From Paragordius varius (Eukaryota; Nematomorpha), in assembly GCA_964247055.1 (NCBI GenBank), contig OZ176057.1:4464001-4528000 (forward strand): a stretch of 64,000 bases of DNA, read 5' to 3'. Under the pieces are notes generated by a model. The model was not told the origin of the DNA. It ran no database searches and saw only the letters and a program-made list of their open reading frames with translations. Of the stretch, positions 61,195 to 64,000 are shown one piece after another. The translations under genes and the position numbers were made by a program. Every line of letters starts with the position of its first letter. The first letter of the stretch is position 1.

Positions 61195-62198
61195 TATACC
61201 AAATTTCATGCTAAACAAGCAATATTTTTCCAATCAAACGCAACATTTTTCAAGCAAAAACAATTTTTTAAATTAAAAAATATTTTTTTATTTTATGACA
61301 TTATGCCTTAGTATGTCCTTAATCATAAGTTAATATAATTAAATTTTAGCGTTAAATTATGTTAATGGTAAACTAATTTCAAACATTTTATTTTGCCCAT
61401 AAATTGCAATTATTTAAAATTTTTTTTTGGTTAACAACTTAAGTTTCAAATATAATCAATTTATACAATTACTTCAAGAATTTCCTTGAATACTCAAGTT
61501 TCCTTCAATAATTTAATTTTGATTTTAATTAATGAAGCAATAAAATACTCATCTATTTTATCACTTTAAACCTATTCTCATTATATTCTTTCGAATAAAT
61601 ACCATCTATTTTTATAAGCGTATATCCTTATTTTCTATATAAAATTTATTCATAAAAATATCTACATTTTGTAGGTTATTAATTGTAATATTTATTAAAA
61701 CATTATTTAAGTTTATAATATTTGTTAAATTAAAGAAAATTAGTTCAAAACAAATAACGCTGTTTTTACTATGAAAATATTTTAATGAAAAAATACTAAT
61801 TTAAGAAATTTAAATAATAGATAATTACATACAAAAAAACGGTTGTATGTAAACTGCAAAAAATTTACGGACCAATTAAAGCGAACGAACTTTAAACTTT
61901 CAGAAACACTCTGTAGCGCAAATGGTATAGATGATTAGGTGAAACTAAAGTTGTAAAAGGAAAAAAAATAATTTATATAAAAATGCAATTTATGAGCAAT
62001 ATATAATGTTAAACAAACAATCAATTAACCATCAAATATTGATGATAAAACAATAAAAATCATAATTAAACACTAAAATTATATTAACTTAAATACAATT
62101 GTTATATTTTTAATTTTAAAACGTTAGTTGTTTTTGCTTGAAAAAATGTTGCGTTTGCTTGAAAATTCTTGTTTCTGCATATATAGTTATGGGGTATA
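61195..62198. mobile_element. Foldback-like family B copy, interrupted by family A copy 6
   Basis: The left end TATACCAAATTTCATGC is followed by 'ccaatcaaacgcaacatttttcaagc'-type units. The right end has 'gcttgaaaaaatgttgcgtttgcttgaaaa' units and a decayed GGGGTATA terminus. The element without the nested insertion would be about 535 bp. Confidence 0.65.
61462..61930. mobile_element. Foldback-like family A, copy 6 (old, nested)
   Basis: Left 'ttatacaattacttcaagaatttccttgaa' and right 'gaaacactctgtagcgcaaatggtata' are decayed family A termini. Internal blocks follow the order of other copies. It sits inside the family B copy, so it inserted later than that element. Confidence 0.65.
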
Positions 62199-63179
62199 AA
62201 ATGGGAAAATTATAATGAATTAAAAAAAACTATCAAAATAAATAATGAGTCATATTTATTTATTAACCAAAAAAGTAAAAAAGTTTAATTTTAAACGCTT
62301 TAAAGAGAAAATATATATATTTAAACTCTAGGAATATGTTGAAAAACGTATAAAGATAAGTAAAAGTTAAAAATATGACAAATCTCGATATAATATTTCG
62401 AGTGCCCCAAAATAAATTAAAAGATAAAAAAAGAAATTAATTTTAAAAGTGTTTTTAATAAGAACTCATAAAATTTATATGATGGTATGGTTAATATAAA
62501 ATTGTAAATATTATAATTAAAAAAAATCATTTTTTAAATAGAGAACAAAAAAAAGTAATGCTTACACACAAGCTATCTTTAATTGAAAAATATATATATA
62601 TGTAACTTATTTAACCGTTTAAAGTAGAAAATATTATAAAAATATATAAAAAAATAAATATTTTTCAAAAAGGCCAATCATACTTTAGACATCCTTTTCA
62701 TTTAATTTTTCCGTAAAAAACTTATAAGATTATAATTTTTAAATAAGTTAGCTATATTATCTTTATAAGGTAACAATGTATGGCTGTCTTTTACAAATAA
62801 AATATTTGTCTTTAAATTTTCAATTTTATATTAAACAAATTTGAAATGTAGTAATTTAAACCATATACACTTCAAATTCACCCTAAAATGAAATGTTTAA
62901 AATAAAAAATTAATATTTTTTAATACTTTTAGGAAATGAATTTTTGTGTAAAATTTAAATAATACCGAAATAAACTATGCCATAAAGATATATAAGATAT
63001 TAATGATGAGTTATATTAGCCCTAAAATGCATAATTTATTTTAAAAGTTAATTGAATTGTAAATGGTACATATTATTTCCATTTTTTATCAAAAAAATCC
63101 AAAAATTGTAAAATAGTTAATTTGTTTTTATTGTCAAATTGTTTTTAAAATAATATTGAGGCAATCGATAATTTTAAAA
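62199..63179. other. AT-rich intron, nothing recognised
   Basis: It lies in the large intron of the ATP synthase alpha gene. Only A/T-rich sequence was seen, with short poly-A and TA runs and no exon on the minus strand. Confidence 0.5.
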
Positions 63180-63445
63180 AAGTGGTATCCAACACGTGAT
63201 CCTGCGATTTTATTTGCGACGCGCAAAAATTTTAAAATTCATAACTTGAAAAATTACTTACAAAATACTATTGATCGAAATTAATCTATCCAATAGGCAG
63301 AAATTAGAAAAAATACTATACTGTTGTGTTTACACTTTACAGACTTATGTTTGAAATCTAATAAATTATTATATTTCCCCGCCAGATTTTTTTGAAAATC
63401 TAAAATGCGGCTTGCAAAGCCATTTGTGTTGGACACCCCCCGTCT
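63180..63445. mobile_element. hAT-type MITE, about 266 bp
   Basis: The right end GTGTTGGACACCCCCCGTC and the left GTGGTATCCAACACG are related to the other CAGGGGTGTCCAAC-type MITEs. Subterminal 'gcgattttatttgcgacgcgc' and 'gcggcttgcaaagcc' are G/C-richer. The left terminus has decayed. Confidence 0.65.
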
Positions 63446-63854
63446 GGTTTAAAATAAAGGGGAAAAGTTGCTTTAATTTTAAATTTATACAACCACCGCC
63501 GAACCTAATAGAATATGATGTTGTGTTAATTTAAAAAAAAAATTCAAAAAAATTATTTTATAAAAATGTTAAATGTGAAAAATTTGGTTGATTATATTTA
63601 AACTTATTTTTTTTATCTAAAGTTCTAAGCAAAATAATTAAGACGCAATTGTTTAAAGTTCTTAAACTTTCAAACCTAAATTTTATACATATATATATAT
63701 ATATATATAACTATTTACAAAATTATAGCTTTCAAAAAAATAAAAAATGTTTTTTCTAAAAACCAAAAAAAAAACAAAATGAACCTTCAATATTATAGAA
63801 TAGGTGAAAAAAATATAAAATCTCTATATCTTCAAATATTTTATTAAATAATGA

Positions 63855-64000
63855 TTTCAACAATCAAAATATATTGCCCCATAACATTAAAAGTTTCCAA
63901 CAATCAAACATATATTTTCAACAATCCAATAATTTTTTCAACAATCAAAATATATTGCCCAATAGCATTTTAATTTCCAACAATCAAACATACATTTTCA
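63855..64000. repeat. Tandem repeat of about 81 bp, cut by the window end
   Basis: 'tttcaacaatcaaaatatattgccc' occurs at about 63855 and 63936, and 'ttccaacaatcaaacatat' follows each time. Smaller 'caacaatc' units recur every 20-40 bp. It may be the start of another subrepeat-bearing Foldback-like element. Confidence 0.6.

Overview
This is an A+T-rich animal nuclear window, roughly three-quarters or more A+T by eye, and very probably from an insect. It has spliceosomal introns, non-LTR and LTR retrotransposons, hAT elements and Foldback-like repeats, and no bacterial features. The best-identified host gene is the 3' end of the mitochondrial ATP synthase alpha-subunit gene on the minus strand (exons at 61037-60893, 59684-59526 and 58670-58537). 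A second host-type ORF (53733-54431, plus) has a cysteine-rich block resembling that of MGA-type transcription factors.

The most interesting content is on the plus strand from about 1.67 to 28.3 kb. Against the A/T background stand about 21 tiny G/C-richer islands, each sitting between a splice-acceptor-like AG and a donor-like GT. The internal ones are 6-54 nt long and all are multiples of three. All read open in one phase, split after the first base of the codon. They encode acidic Ser/Asp/Glu segments (1670-2516), then a repeating Glu/Val/Gly/Ala/Thr pattern (12033-27157), then a candidate terminal exon (28189-28301). I read this as a micro-exon gene whose 5' end lies left of the window. 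The architecture recalls the aphid 'bicycle' effector genes and schistosome micro-exon genes, but the protein sequence matches neither in anything I can recognise. Groups of exons appear to have been duplicated in tandem inside the gene.

Layout. 1-28.3 kb is the micro-exon gene. Its introns hold a 720-bp hAT element with perfect 8-bp target duplications (5564-6283), a decayed non-LTR element (7440-10300), Foldback-like elements, and a 6-kb palindrome (about 20495-26590) split by a 3.17-kb RTE-type retrotransposon with an exact 10-bp target duplication. 28.3-33.4 kb is mostly repeats with one unidentified coding remnant. 33405-37395 is a Gypsy-type LTR retrotransposon with both LTRs, a 5-bp target duplication and a nearly absent gag. 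37.4-42.2 kb holds Penelope-like remnants either side of a decayed hAT element (38234-41410). 42.2-53.4 kb is dispersed repeats, two Foldback-like copies and a 1.24-kb palindromic element. 53.7-54.4 kb is the MGA-like ORF. 55.0-57.4 kb holds a second palindromic element and an orphan exon-like ORF. 58.5 kb to the end is the ATP synthase gene, whose introns carry hAT-type MITEs and nested Foldback-like elements.

The retroelements and DNA transposons are all broken as coding units. The host genes are unrelated in function as far as can be seen. The organism cannot be named from sequence alone; a sap-feeding hemipteran is suggested only by the micro-exon architecture.
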